From: an uncultured Clostridia bacterium
GTDB lineage: Bacteria; Bacillota; Clostridia; Christensenellales; Aristaeellaceae
Assembly (NCBI GenBank): GCA_946626395.1
Contig: CAMOUF010000095.1
Location: 1 to 24,421 of the forward strand
Direction of reading: 5' to 3'
Length of the DNA: 24,421 nt
Made by a program: the position numbers and the translations under genes. Shown here piece after piece: positions 1 to 7,433 of this stretch. Numbering within the stretch: position 1 is the first letter of the stretch; each line of letters begins with the position of its first letter. The notes beneath the pieces were generated by a model. That model did not search any database, was not told the origin of the DNA, and saw nothing but the letters and a program-made list of their open reading frames with translations.

Positions 1-202
1 CAGGGGTTTAAAGACCAAAGACGGGGAGGATGTGCAAACCGTGGATGCCATCGCCTGGGCGGTGAAGGGGCTGCACGCTACGCCCACGCCGTTGCCCACC
101 CAGGCGCCTACGCCCATTCCACGGCCCACCTCTGCGCCGACCCCGGAATCCTACAGCTGGACGCCCGTGCCCGCTCAGCCTTCGCCCACGCCGGGCATTT
201 AA
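1..202 (+). CDS. C-terminal end of a protein with a Pro/Thr-rich tail (partial)
   Basis: The reading frame is open from position 2 to the TAA at 200-202, giving about 66 residues. The first part (KTKDGEDVQTVDAIAWAVKG) looks like the end of a folded domain. The rest is low-complexity, dominated by T-P, P-T and A-P pairs with a few aromatic residues, and ends in PSPTPGI. Such tails are typical of exported or membrane-anchored Bacillota proteins, and a very similar one ends MreC further along this window. The 5' end lies outside the window, so the function is not identifiable. The strong proline bias in one continuous frame and the clean stop make it coding rather than noise. Confidence 0.7.
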   Translation, partial: RGLKTKDGEDVQTVDAIAWAVKGLHATPTPLPTQAPTPIPRPTSAPTPESYSWTPVPAQPSPTPGI

Positions 203-300
203 CTCGTTTGTTCTTTTTTCGCTGCCGTGGAAATAATCTCTGCGGCGGCGATATTTATTTGATGATTTGCTTTTTTTCTGCTGGATCAGTGAATTTGTCA

Positions 301-329
301 TTGACGAACGCACGTTTTCGGGCTATTAT
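301..329 (+). promoter_or_regulatory. Predicted sigma-A promoter for the beta-galactosidase gene
   Basis: TTGACG at 301-306 and TATTAT at 324-329 are separated by exactly 17 nt. Each hexamer matches consensus at 5 of 6 positions. Initiation would fall near 336, about 70 nt before the GH2 start codon. The leader carries a palindrome TTGATCAA (350-357) and a 6-bp hairpin AGAAGC/GCTTCT (360-376). Either could be a control element, but neither matches an operator I recognise. Confidence 0.65.
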
Positions 330-408
330 TTTATTGAAAGAAACAAGCGTTGATCAAATAGAAGCCTTTTGCTTCTGCTGAAATACTGTAAAGAATGGGG
401 GCGCGCCG

Positions 409-3348
409 ATGCAATATAAGCTCAATCTGGAAAACTACCATGATTTTTCCGTCTATGAAGTGAATAAGCTGCCGGGACGCAGCTATTTTATTCCGTATCC
501 CAGCCGCGAGGAAGCGGATCAAGTATCTTTAAAGGAAAAGCGGTATCGCTCCTCCAAGGTGCAGTGCCTGAACGGCGATTGGGATTTCAAGTTTTATCCC
601 GTTCCGTCCGGTCTGCCGGATACCCTGGACACCGGCGCTGTCAAATTTGATACCATCGACGTGCCCTCCTGCTGGCAGTTCCGGGGCTACGATAAGCCCT
701 TCTATGTGAACATCCGCTATCAGTTCCCCTTTAAGCCCCCCGTTATCCCCACCACGGAAAAGGTGGGCACGGTGTTCAGCTGGCTGGGGGTGGACCAGAA
801 GGTGATGCCCCGGTGGAAAAAGCCGGACGACCAATACAATTTTGTGGGCGTTTACCGCCGCTTCCTGGATATTCAGGACGCGGGCAAGCGATACACTATT
901 TCCTTTCTGGGCGTGGCCAGCTGCCTGGATTTGTACGTAAACGGCCAGTTCGTGGGCTATTCCGAGGGCAGCCACAACACTGCCGAATTCGATCTATCGG
1001 GCATCCTGACTCAGGGGAAAAACGAGCTCGTGGTTGTGGTGCATCGCTGGTGCAATGGAACCTATCTGGAAGATCAGGACATGTTCCGCAACAACGGCAT
1101 TTTCCGGGACGTGCTGCTGCGAATCGACGAGCCCACGGATCTTTGGGATGTGAACGCCGTCACCGAAAAAACGGGAGACGCCTACAGGCTCACCCTGACC
1201 GCGGAAGCCTGTGCCGACACGGAAGTGACCTTCACGCTGGAAGGCCACGGCATCCTGGAAAAGAAAACCGTTCCAACCCGGAACCGCAAGGCTGAAGCGG
1301 TGTTTGAAAACCTGCGTGTGACCGAATGGAACGCGGAAGCGCCCACCCTGTACAATGTGTATTTTGAAACGCCTACCGGGTGTGTGAAGGAATCCATCGG
1401 CTTTAAAACCGTGGAAATCCAGGGGGATGTGCTGCGCGTCAACGGGAAAAAGATCAAGTTCAAGGGCGTCAACCACCACGATACCAGCTGCCGGAACGGC
1501 TATACCCTGACCCCGGACGAAATTGAAAACGACATCCTGACCTGCAAGCGCTTCAATATGGACACCATCCGCACTTCCCATTATCCCCCGGACCCGCTGC
1601 TGCTGGAGCTGGCCGACCTGCACGGCATTTACATCGTGGATGAAAACGACTTGGAAACCCACGGCACCTTCGCCATGCAGGTCACCGGCACCTACAACAC
1701 CATCAGCCACGACCCCAAATGGCAGCCCCGGTACCTGGACCGCATCGCCCGCCTGTACCAGCGGGACAAGCTGCATGCCAATACCAGCATCTTCATGTGG
1801 AGCCTGGGCAACGAGGCGGGGGGCTACAACAACACCGACGCCATGTACGATTACCTGAAAGCTCATTCCAAATTGCCTGTGCACTACGAAAGCGCCGTCC
1901 ACTGCAAGCGCGTTGCCTACGATGTGGGCAGCGAAATGTACCCTTCCGTCCAGAAGGTGCATGAGGTGGGCGAGCATCGGCGCAAGCAAAAGCGGCTCAA
2001 CGACCAGCCCTATTTCCTCTGCGAATACGCCCATGCCATGGGCGTCGGCCCTGGCAATACAGAAGCCTATTGGCAGGAGATTTACAATTACGACAACCTG
2101 ATGGGCGGCTGCGTGTGGGAGATGGTGGACCACGCCGTGCTGCACCCCGACGGCTCCTACACCTACGGCGGCGACCACGGCGAATGGGAGCACGACGGCA
2201 ACTTCTGCGTGGACGGCTTGTTTTACCCCGACCGCTCTCCCTCCACCGGGGCGAAGATCATGCGGTTCATTTACCGGCCCATCCGGGTGACTTATCAGGG
2301 CGGCGGGCAATTTGAAATCTTCAACACCACCGCCTTTACCAACGCCAACCAGTATGAACTGACCTTCGCCTGGAACGATGGAACTGTCAACACCATTTCT
2401 CCCGACGTGGCTCCCATGACCAAAGCGACGGTGAAGCTGCCCGTGGGGAAAGAAATCGACGGGGTGCAGACCGCCGTGGTCACCACCCGGAAAGCAGGCT
2501 GCGCTGAACCGATCGCCGAGGAACAATTGATCCTTTCTTTGAAAGTGCCGGATGTGTCCGCCGACCGGCCCCTGCCGGAAGGCTGTGAAATCAAGGATGA
2601 AAAGCTGCGCATCGGTTTGAACGGCAAAAAAACGCTTACCTCCGCTGAGGAAAGCACCATCCTGTACCGTGCCGGAACGGACAACGACACCGACCCCTTC
2701 TTCTCCGATACCATGAAGCCTTTCGCCGCCCAGCGGGAACAGGTGATGTCCTGCGAGCAAATCCCGTTTGGGTACAGGGTCATTTCCCAGGTGACAAATA
2801 AAAAGGCGTCTTTCACCGTCACCGATACCTACGAGGGCTGCGAACAGGGCATCCTGGTCACAAGCAAAATCCACCTGAACAAGGGCGGCGGCATCCTGCC
2901 CCGATTCGGAAAAACCTTCTGCCTGGATGCCTCCTTTGACCAGGTGGAATATACCGGCCGCGCGGGGGAGAGCTACATCGACATGAAGGATCAGTTCCCC
3001 ATCAGCACGGTTTCCTGCCGCGTCCAGGACATGACCGAGCCCAACCTCCGTCCCCAGGAAAGCGGCAACCGCTGCGACAGCACCCGGGCCAGCGTTTCTG
3101 ACGGAAAGACGAAAGTTACCTTCTTAGCGGTGGACAAGCCCTTTGAACTGGGAATCAAGCCGTACACCGACCGGGCTTTGCTTTCCATGCGTCACCGGGA
3201 GGATGAAAAGCGTACCGGCACTTACGTCACCATCCAGGCCTTCCAGCAGGGCATCGGCACCGGCGCCTGCGGCCCGGCCATCGCCAGGGAGCATCAATTC
3301 AGCGCAAAGCAGGATTATGAAGTGAAATTTATCATCCGGGTGGAATAA
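409..3348 (+). CDS. lacZ: Beta-galactosidase, glycoside hydrolase family 2 (LacZ type)
   Basis: This is a 979-residue GH2 enzyme predicted to hydrolyse terminal beta-D-galactosides such as lactose by a retaining mechanism. Domain order matches LacZ: jelly-roll sugar-binding domain (about 45-240), Ig-like domain (245-335), TIM barrel (335-620), second Ig-like region, and the C-terminal beta-galactosidase small-chain domain (about 715-979) with LPRFG, RPQESGNR and GIGTGACGP. The acid/base Glu is E469 in WSLGNEAGG and the nucleophile is E539 in FLCEYAHAMG. SHYP (390-393) and DENDLETHG (411-419) are further active-site motifs. There is no signal peptide, so it acts in the cytoplasm on imported sugar. 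The length is close to the 1,023 residues of E. coli LacZ. The ribosome site is weak (GGGGG at 397-401). No sugar transporter or LacI/AraC regulator lies beside it in this window. Confidence 0.96.
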   Translation: MQYKLNLENYHDFSVYEVNKLPGRSYFIPYPSREEADQVSLKEKRYRSSKVQCLNGDWDFKFYPVPSGLPDTLDTGAVKFDTIDVPSCWQFRGYDKPFYVNIRYQFPFKPPVIPTTEKVGTVFSWLGVDQKVMPRWKKPDDQYNFVGVYRRFLDIQDAGKRYTISFLGVASCLDLYVNGQFVGYSEGSHNTAEFDLSGILTQGKNELVVVVHRWCNGTYLEDQDMFRNNGIFRDVLLRIDEPTDLWDVNAVTEKTGDAYRLTLTAEACADTEVTFTLEGHGILEKKTVPTRNRKAEAVFENLRVTEWNAEAPTLYNVYFETPTGCVKESIGFKTVEIQGDVLRVNGKKIKFKGVNHHDTSCRNGYTLTPDEIENDILTCKRFNMDTIRTSHYPPDPLLLELADLHGIYIVDENDLETHGTFAMQVTGTYNTISHDPKWQPRYLDRIARLYQRDKLHANTSIFMWSLGNEAGGYNNTDAMYDYLKAHSKLPVHYESAVHCKRVAYDVGSEMYPSVQKVHEVGEHRRKQKRLNDQPYFLCEYAHAMGVGPGNTEAYWQEIYNYDNLMGGCVWEMVDHAVLHPDGSYTYGGDHGEWEHDGNFCVDGLFYPDRSPSTGAKIMRFIYRPIRVTYQGGGQFEIFNTTAFTNANQYELTFAWNDGTVNTISPDVAPMTKATVKLPVGKEIDGVQTAVVTTRKAGCAEPIAEEQLILSLKVPDVSADRPLPEGCEIKDEKLRIGLNGKKTLTSAEESTILYRAGTDNDTDPFFSDTMKPFAAQREQVMSCEQIPFGYRVISQVTNKKASFTVTDTYEGCEQGILVTSKIHLNKGGGILPRFGKTFCLDASFDQVEYTGRAGESYIDMKDQFPISTVSCRVQDMTEPNLRPQESGNRCDSTRASVSDGKTKVTFLAVDKPFELGIKPYTDRALLSMRHREDEKRTGTYVTIQAFQQGIGTGACGPAIAREHQFSAKQDYEVKFIIRVE

Positions 3349-3379
3349 AAGCCCCTCTGAACGATAGAAAGAAAAAAGC

Positions 3380-3397
3380 AACGGTCTGAAAACCGTT
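3380..3397 (+). other. Small hairpin just upstream of the SH3 gene ribosome site
   Basis: AACGGT (3380-3385) and ACCGTT (3392-3397) form a 6-bp stem with a 6-nt loop in the 74-bp gap after the GH2 gene. No T-run follows, so it is not a standard terminator. It could shield the downstream ribosome site or stabilise an mRNA end. The evidence is weak. Confidence 0.3.
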
Positions 3398-3422
3398 CAT
3401 GAAAAAAGGAGGAAATCAAACC

Positions 3423-4637
3423 ATGAAAAAGCAAATCATCGCGCTGCTGCTGGCCTCTGTGCTGCTTTTGTCCCTGATGCCCGCCGGGCTGGCCCGGTCC
3501 GCCCCGGAGGATGAGCATGCAGACGAACCTGGCTACATGTCTATTGAGGAACTCATGGGCATCAATATGGACGATTACCCCAAGACCATGTATGTGTATA
3601 CGGAAAACGGCGGTGTTCTGAACGTGCGCCAGGAGCCCATGCTGGGCAACAATGTGATCGGCCAATTGGAGTATGGCGCTCAGGTGACCGTGGAAGGCCC
3701 GGTGATCATGTATCCCGATTGGTCCTGCATCACTTACTACAAAGCCGAAAAAGGCTATGCCTACGTGATGACCCGGTATCTGGTCAGCTCCCGCCCTACC
3801 GATATCCAGAAGCGGGCGGAGCAAAGGGCGGCCCAGGCGGAACAGAAAAAAAATCAGGAGGAGCAGAACAAGACCCTGGAGGAGCTGAACCGCCAGCTGG
3901 CCAGCGCCAAAATGCTGGAAAAGCCCCTGCTGCTCACCGTGCGCGCTTCCCGGGCTTCCGGCTGGGGGAATTTGCGGGTGGGCCCCAGCGCGTCCACGAA
4001 CCGGGTGGATTCCCTGCCGGACGGACGGGAGCTGAAAGCCGTTGGCGAAACGGATAAATGGTATCAGGCCATTGACATGGAAACTGGCAAAACCGGCTAC
4101 ATCAGCAAGAATTTTGTGAATGTGCTGGGCGCCGTCTCCGAGCCTGCCGTTCAGTCCAAGGAAAACCTGGGCAAACTGAATATTAACGGGGAGTTTACCC
4201 TGGAATGCAAGCTGCCCGAGGGATATCAATTGCAGGTGGTGAACATGCGCGGCACCAAGATCGTGGCGTCTATCCTGTCCGGCGATAAGGAAAAGCCCAT
4301 GCTGTATCTGACGGTTGCCTATAATGAAATGTATGCCAATGTGGAGCGGATGAACGATCTGACGGAAGAAGATCTCCAGCGGATCGAGGAGTCCTATGCG
4401 GAATCCAACGAGGTAGAAATTTCGTACCGGAATACCGCCTATGGCACCAAGCTGCTCATCGCCAAGGAAGTGGGCAGCGATACGGATTTTGTGGACATTT
4501 TCTCCGTGTACAAGGGCTATGAAATCGAGTTTGTCATGACCCCCAACCCCGAGGGCAAAACCCAAACCCTGTCCGAAAACCAGATTCAGATGTGCGTGGA
4601 TTTCCTGAGTGACCTGGATTTTGTGCCCGCGAAATAA
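3423..4637 (+). CDS. Secreted protein with two bacterial SH3 domains
   Basis: This 404-residue exported protein is of unknown specific role. The start at 3423 is chosen over an in-frame ATG at 3399 because AAAGGAGG (3405-3412) lies at the right distance and because residues 1-25 then form a clean signal peptide (MKK, then a Leu/Ala-rich core). Two SH3_3-like domains follow, at about 55-122 (GVLNVRQEPMLGNNVIGQL) and 170-236 (NLRVGPSASTNRVDSLPDG). A highly charged Glu/Gln/Lys helix (126-164) separates them and is probably a coiled coil. The last 150 residues (about 250-404) form an alpha/beta domain I do not recognise. Bacterial SH3 domains commonly bind peptidoglycan or cell-wall peptides, so a cell-envelope role is inferred. 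It may be co-transcribed with the GH2 gene. Confidence 0.85.
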   Translation: MKKQIIALLLASVLLLSLMPAGLARSAPEDEHADEPGYMSIEELMGINMDDYPKTMYVYTENGGVLNVRQEPMLGNNVIGQLEYGAQVTVEGPVIMYPDWSCITYYKAEKGYAYVMTRYLVSSRPTDIQKRAEQRAAQAEQKKNQEEQNKTLEELNRQLASAKMLEKPLLLTVRASRASGWGNLRVGPSASTNRVDSLPDGRELKAVGETDKWYQAIDMETGKTGYISKNFVNVLGAVSEPAVQSKENLGKLNINGEFTLECKLPEGYQLQVVNMRGTKIVASILSGDKEKPMLYLTVAYNEMYANVERMNDLTEEDLQRIEESYAESNEVEISYRNTAYGTKLLIAKEVGSDTDFVDIFSVYKGYEIEFVMTPNPEGKTQTLSENQIQMCVDFLSDLDFVPAK

Positions 4638-4688
4638 AGAAGAATACCGGAAGATTTATCTGATATATACCGAATAAGCAAAATTTGC

Positions 4689-4717
4689 AAAACACCCTTG
4701 ACAATCAAGGGTGTTTT
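4689..4717 (+). terminator. Intrinsic terminator overlapping the arsR promoter
   Basis: A perfect 12-bp stem AAAACACCCTTG (4689-4700) / CAAGGGTGTTTT (4706-4717) closes a 5-nt ACAAT loop and ends in a T-tract. It lies 52 nt after the SH3-protein stop codon and can act in both directions. The loop and 5' arm contain the TTGACA -35 hexamer of the next promoter, so one sequence serves both functions. Confidence 0.75.
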
Positions 4718-4726
4718 GTGTATCAT
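4698..4726 (+). promoter_or_regulatory. Promoter of the metal-resistance operon
   Basis: TTGACA at 4698-4703 is a perfect -35 hexamer. It is followed by 17 nt and TATCAT at 4721-4726 (5 of 6 matches). Initiation is expected around 4733, inside the inverted repeat that starts at 4729. This is the strongest promoter match in the window after the one for trpS. Confidence 0.8.
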
Positions 4727-4728
4727 AA

Positions 4729-4750
4729 CATCTGAACAGATGTTCAGATG
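4729..4750 (+). promoter_or_regulatory. ArsR/SmtB-family operator (10-2-10 inverted repeat)
   Basis: The arms CATCTGAACA (4729-4738) and TGTTCAGATG (4741-4750) are perfect inverted copies separated by GA. The TGAACA...TGTTCA core is the known recognition pattern of SmtB/CzrA-type repressors. It starts 2 nt after the -10 hexamer and runs up to the ribosome site of the repressor gene, so bound protein would block initiation. This implies autoregulation of the operon. Confidence 0.85.
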
Positions 4751-4764
4751 AAAGGATGAACAAC

Positions 4765-5130
4765 ATGAGCATGGAAAAGGAGTTGCCGGAAAAGGAGCCT
4801 GAGGAGGAAGCGCATACCGCGCTGATCTCTTCTGTGAACGCTCAGATGCCGGATGAGGAATTGCTTTATGATCTGGCGGAGCTGTACAAGGTATTTGGCG
4901 ACAGCACCCGGATCAAAATTCTGTATGTGCTGTTTGAGGCGGAAATGTGCGTGGGAGATATTGCCGAATTGCTCAGCATCAGTCCTTCCGCCATTTCCCA
5001 CCAGCTCAGGGTTTTGAAGGCTAACAAGCTGGTGAAATTCCGGCGGGAAGGAAAGACCATGCTTTATTCCCTGGCTGACGACCATGTGCGCACCATTATC
5101 GGCACCGGCATGGAGCACCTGTGCGAGTAA
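4765..5130 (+). CDS. ArsR/SmtB-family metal-sensing transcriptional repressor
   Basis: This 121-residue winged-helix repressor is predicted to bind the operator at 4729-4750 and dissociate on metal binding. The start at 4765 is preferred over the ATG at 4756, because AAAGGA (4751-4756) would be too close to the latter. The DNA-recognition helix is the SISPSAISHQLRVLKANKLV region (about 71-90). A complete alpha5 metal site DxHx10Hx2E is visible as D105, H107, H118 and E121; this pattern marks Zn/Co/Ni-type sensors such as SmtB, CzrA and NmtR. The alpha3 segment reads EMCVGDI, so only one Cys of the ELCxCD motif of CadC/ArsR remains. Zn(II), with possible Cd/Co, is the inferred inducer. The P1B ATPase follows 68 nt downstream. 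Confidence 0.93.
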   Translation: MSMEKELPEKEPEEEAHTALISSVNAQMPDEELLYDLAELYKVFGDSTRIKILYVLFEAEMCVGDIAELLSISPSAISHQLRVLKANKLVKFRREGKTMLYSLADDHVRTIIGTGMEHLCE

Positions 5131-5198
5131 AGAAACCAATCCGGAGATAAAGAATTCTCTGAACCAAAGAGATGAAAAAAGAAGCGGAGGCGGAGAAT

Positions 5199-7205
5199 AT
5201 GAGCTGCAAGCATTGCCATAACGGGGAAGAACATGAACATGAACATCATCATGAACATGAGCACCATCACGAGCACGAACATGAGCACGGCCAAGAGCAC
5301 CATCACGATCATGGCCACAGCCATGACCATGGGCACGAGCACGGCGGGGAAGCGGGGGAACGAAAAAGCACCCTGATCCGGATCGGCATCAGCGCGGCGC
5401 TGCTGCTGTTGGGGCTGCTTCTTCCTATGGCGGACTGGCTGAAAATCGGGATCATGGCGGTTTCTTATCTGGTGGTAGGCTATCCGGTGGTGACAGAGGC
5501 GGTAAAGAGCCTTATGCGGCTGGAGCCGCTGGACGAAATGTTTCTGATGACCGTGGCCAGCCTAGGCGCTTTCTGCCTGGGGGATTACGCTGAGGGCGTA
5601 GCGGTGATGCTGCTGTATGAAATCGGCGAACTGTTTCAGGATTACGCGGTGGACCAAAGCCGGGATTCCATTGCGGAGCTGATGGACATCCGCCCCGATT
5701 CCGCCCAGGTGGAGCGGGACGGACGGGTGGAAACCCTTTCTCCCTCCTTCGTGCGGGTGGGCGAGGTGATCGTGGTGCGGCCCGGGGAAAAGGTGCCCCT
5801 GGACGGCACGGTGATTGAGGGCGCTTCTTCCTTGAATACCCTGGCCCTCACCGGCGAAAGCGCGCCCCGGCAGGTAAAGCCCGGGGACACCGCTTTAAGC
5901 GGCTGCGTCAACCTGAACGGCCTGCTGCGCATCCGCGTCACCCACGCTTATGAGGATTCCACCGTGGCCCGCATTCTGGAATTGGTGGAGCACGCCGGAG
6001 AAAACAAATCCCATGCCGACCGGTTCATTACCCGCTTCGCTCGGTACTATACGCCCATCGTGGTGGGGCTGGCCTTGCTGGCGGCGCTGGTTCCGCCGCT
6101 GTTCTTTGGGGGCGATTGGGGTGAATGGATCAAATCAGCCCTGACCTTCCTGGTCATTTCCTGTCCCTGTGCGCTGGTCATTTCGGTGCCTCTCACCTTT
6201 TTCAGCGGCATTGGAGGCGCGTCCCGCCGGGGCATTCTGGTGAAGGGCGCGGGCTACCTGGAAACGCTGGCCAAAGCCGATACCGTGGTCATGGATAAAA
6301 CGGGCACCCTCACCAAGGGCGAATTTTCCATCGTGCACACAGAAGCGGTTCAGGGAACCAAAGAAGAATTGGTGGCCCTGGCCGCTGCCGCTGAACGGTT
6401 CAGCACTCATCCCATCGCCCTGTCCCTGCGGGAGGGCTGCCAGAAGGATATCAGCGCCTGGACGGTGGAAAACGTGGAGGAGATTTCCGGCCATGGCATC
6501 CGCGCCCAGGTCAACGGCCGGGCGGTTTCTGTGGGCAACGAACAATTGATGGTGCGGGAAGGGCTTTCCTGCCCCCACGTGAAGCAGGAAGGCACCGTCA
6601 TCCACGTGGCCGCGGACGGAAAATATCTGGGTTATATCGTTATCGCCGACGCCATCAAGCTGGGTTCCGCCCAAGCGATCCAGGATTTGAAAGCCTTGGG
6701 AATCAAAAAGACCGTGATGCTCACCGGCGACACCCGTTCCGTGGCCGAGGCTGTGGGCAGAGAAGTGGGCGTGGATGAAATTCACGCCGGGATGCTGCCC
6801 GATGAAAAAGTGAACCAGGTGGAGCGGCTTCTCAAGGAGCGCGGAAAAGACGGCGCGCTGATCTTCGTGGGCGACGGCATCAACGACGCGCCTGTGCTGG
6901 CCCGGGCGGACATCGGCGTGGCCATGGGCGCGCTGGGCTCCGACGCCGCCATTGAAGCGGCGGACGTGGTGCTCATGGACGACGACCCCCGCAAGCTCTC
7001 TACCGCCGTGCATATCGCCAGAAAAACCCGGGCAATCGTGCGGCAGAACGTGGTGTTTTCTTTGGCGGTGAAGCTGGCGGTGATGGTGCTGGGCGTTATG
7101 CATCTGGCCCCCCTTTGGGCCGCCGTGTTCGCGGATGTGGGCGTGTGCTTTATCGCCATCCTCAACGCCATGCGGGCCATGAGCGCCGCGGAAAAGCAGC
7201 GGTAA
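5199..7205 (+). CDS. cadA: Zn/Cd/Pb-type heavy-metal P1B ATPase with His-rich N-terminus
   Basis: This 668-residue ATP-driven metal exporter lies in the cytoplasmic membrane. The start at 5199 follows GGAGG (5186-5190); an in-frame ATG at 5172 lacks a good ribosome site. Residues 1-57 start with CKHC and carry a dense His/Glu run. There is no GMTCxxC heavy-metal-associated domain. Hallmarks in order are TGES (218-221, actuator), CPC (322-324, transport site), D366 in DKTGT (phosphorylation), H404-P405 (nucleotide binding), GDGIND (558-563), K625 and D646 in the last membrane helices. CPC together with this Lys and Asp is the P1B-2 (ZntA/CadA) signature for Zn, Cd and Pb rather than Cu. The preceding Zn-type ArsR repressor and operator support this. 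Both genes probably form one transcript. Confidence 0.95.
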   Translation: MSCKHCHNGEEHEHEHHHEHEHHHEHEHEHGQEHHHDHGHSHDHGHEHGGEAGERKSTLIRIGISAALLLLGLLLPMADWLKIGIMAVSYLVVGYPVVTEAVKSLMRLEPLDEMFLMTVASLGAFCLGDYAEGVAVMLLYEIGELFQDYAVDQSRDSIAELMDIRPDSAQVERDGRVETLSPSFVRVGEVIVVRPGEKVPLDGTVIEGASSLNTLALTGESAPRQVKPGDTALSGCVNLNGLLRIRVTHAYEDSTVARILELVEHAGENKSHADRFITRFARYYTPIVVGLALLAALVPPLFFGGDWGEWIKSALTFLVISCPCALVISVPLTFFSGIGGASRRGILVKGAGYLETLAKADTVVMDKTGTLTKGEFSIVHTEAVQGTKEELVALAAAAERFSTHPIALSLREGCQKDISAWTVENVEEISGHGIRAQVNGRAVSVGNEQLMVREGLSCPHVKQEGTVIHVAADGKYLGYIVIADAIKLGSAQAIQDLKALGIKKTVMLTGDTRSVAEAVGREVGVDEIHAGMLPDEKVNQVERLLKERGKDGALIFVGDGINDAPVLARADIGVAMGALGSDAAIEAADVVLMDDDPRKLSTAVHIARKTRAIVRQNVVFSLAVKLAVMVLGVMHLAPLWAAVFADVGVCFIAILNAMRAMSAAEKQR

Positions 7206-7242
7206 CGCGTGATAATCAAAACAGCTCAATATAAAAAGATTG

Positions 7243-7286
7243 TGGGGGAACCCGTTCTTTGGATGCCAAAGAGCTGGGTTCCCCCA
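7243..7286 (+). other. Long stem-loop after the ATPase gene, possible terminator without T-tract
   Basis: Outer arms TGGGGGAACCC (7243-7253) and GGGTTCCCCCA (7276-7286) are perfect inverted copies. Inside them TCTTTGG (7256-7262) and CCAAAGA (7266-7272) pair around an ATG loop, giving 18 base pairs with a small 2/3-nt internal loop. It lies 37 nt after the ATPase stop. The sequence after it (TACTCCTTCC) is not T-rich, so it may be a non-canonical terminator or an mRNA-end stabiliser. The rest of the 228-bp gap to the next gene is AT-rich and I see no convincing promoter in it. Confidence 0.6.
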
Positions 7287-7433
7287 TACTCCTTCCGAGA
7301 AAGCAATATTGGAATCAGTCAACGCATTCTTTTTTCCTTTTTAAACTAACAGGCTATATCAATTTTTAGTCGTTTGTGTTACTATATCATTGGGAATCAG
7401 GTACACAGGAGGATTCCGGAAGGAGTGAACGCC

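Noticed and set aside
994..2874. 626-codon open frame on the minus strand inside the GH2 gene
   Set aside because: It is a shadow of the GC-rich codon pattern opposite a clear beta-galactosidase; the translation is His/Gly/Val-rich and matches no family.
3315..4565. 416-codon minus-strand frame opposite the SH3 protein gene
   Set aside because: The plus-strand gene has a signal peptide, domains and ribosome site; the antisense translation has none of these.
5232..5343. DNA tandem repeat in the ATPase gene
   Set aside because: The repetition is a by-product of a His/Glu-rich protein segment, with no fixed unit length at DNA level.
6135..7322. 395-codon minus-strand frame opposite the P-type ATPase
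   Set aside because: Antisense of conserved ATPase motifs; composition is typical of a shadow frame (rich in His and Gly).
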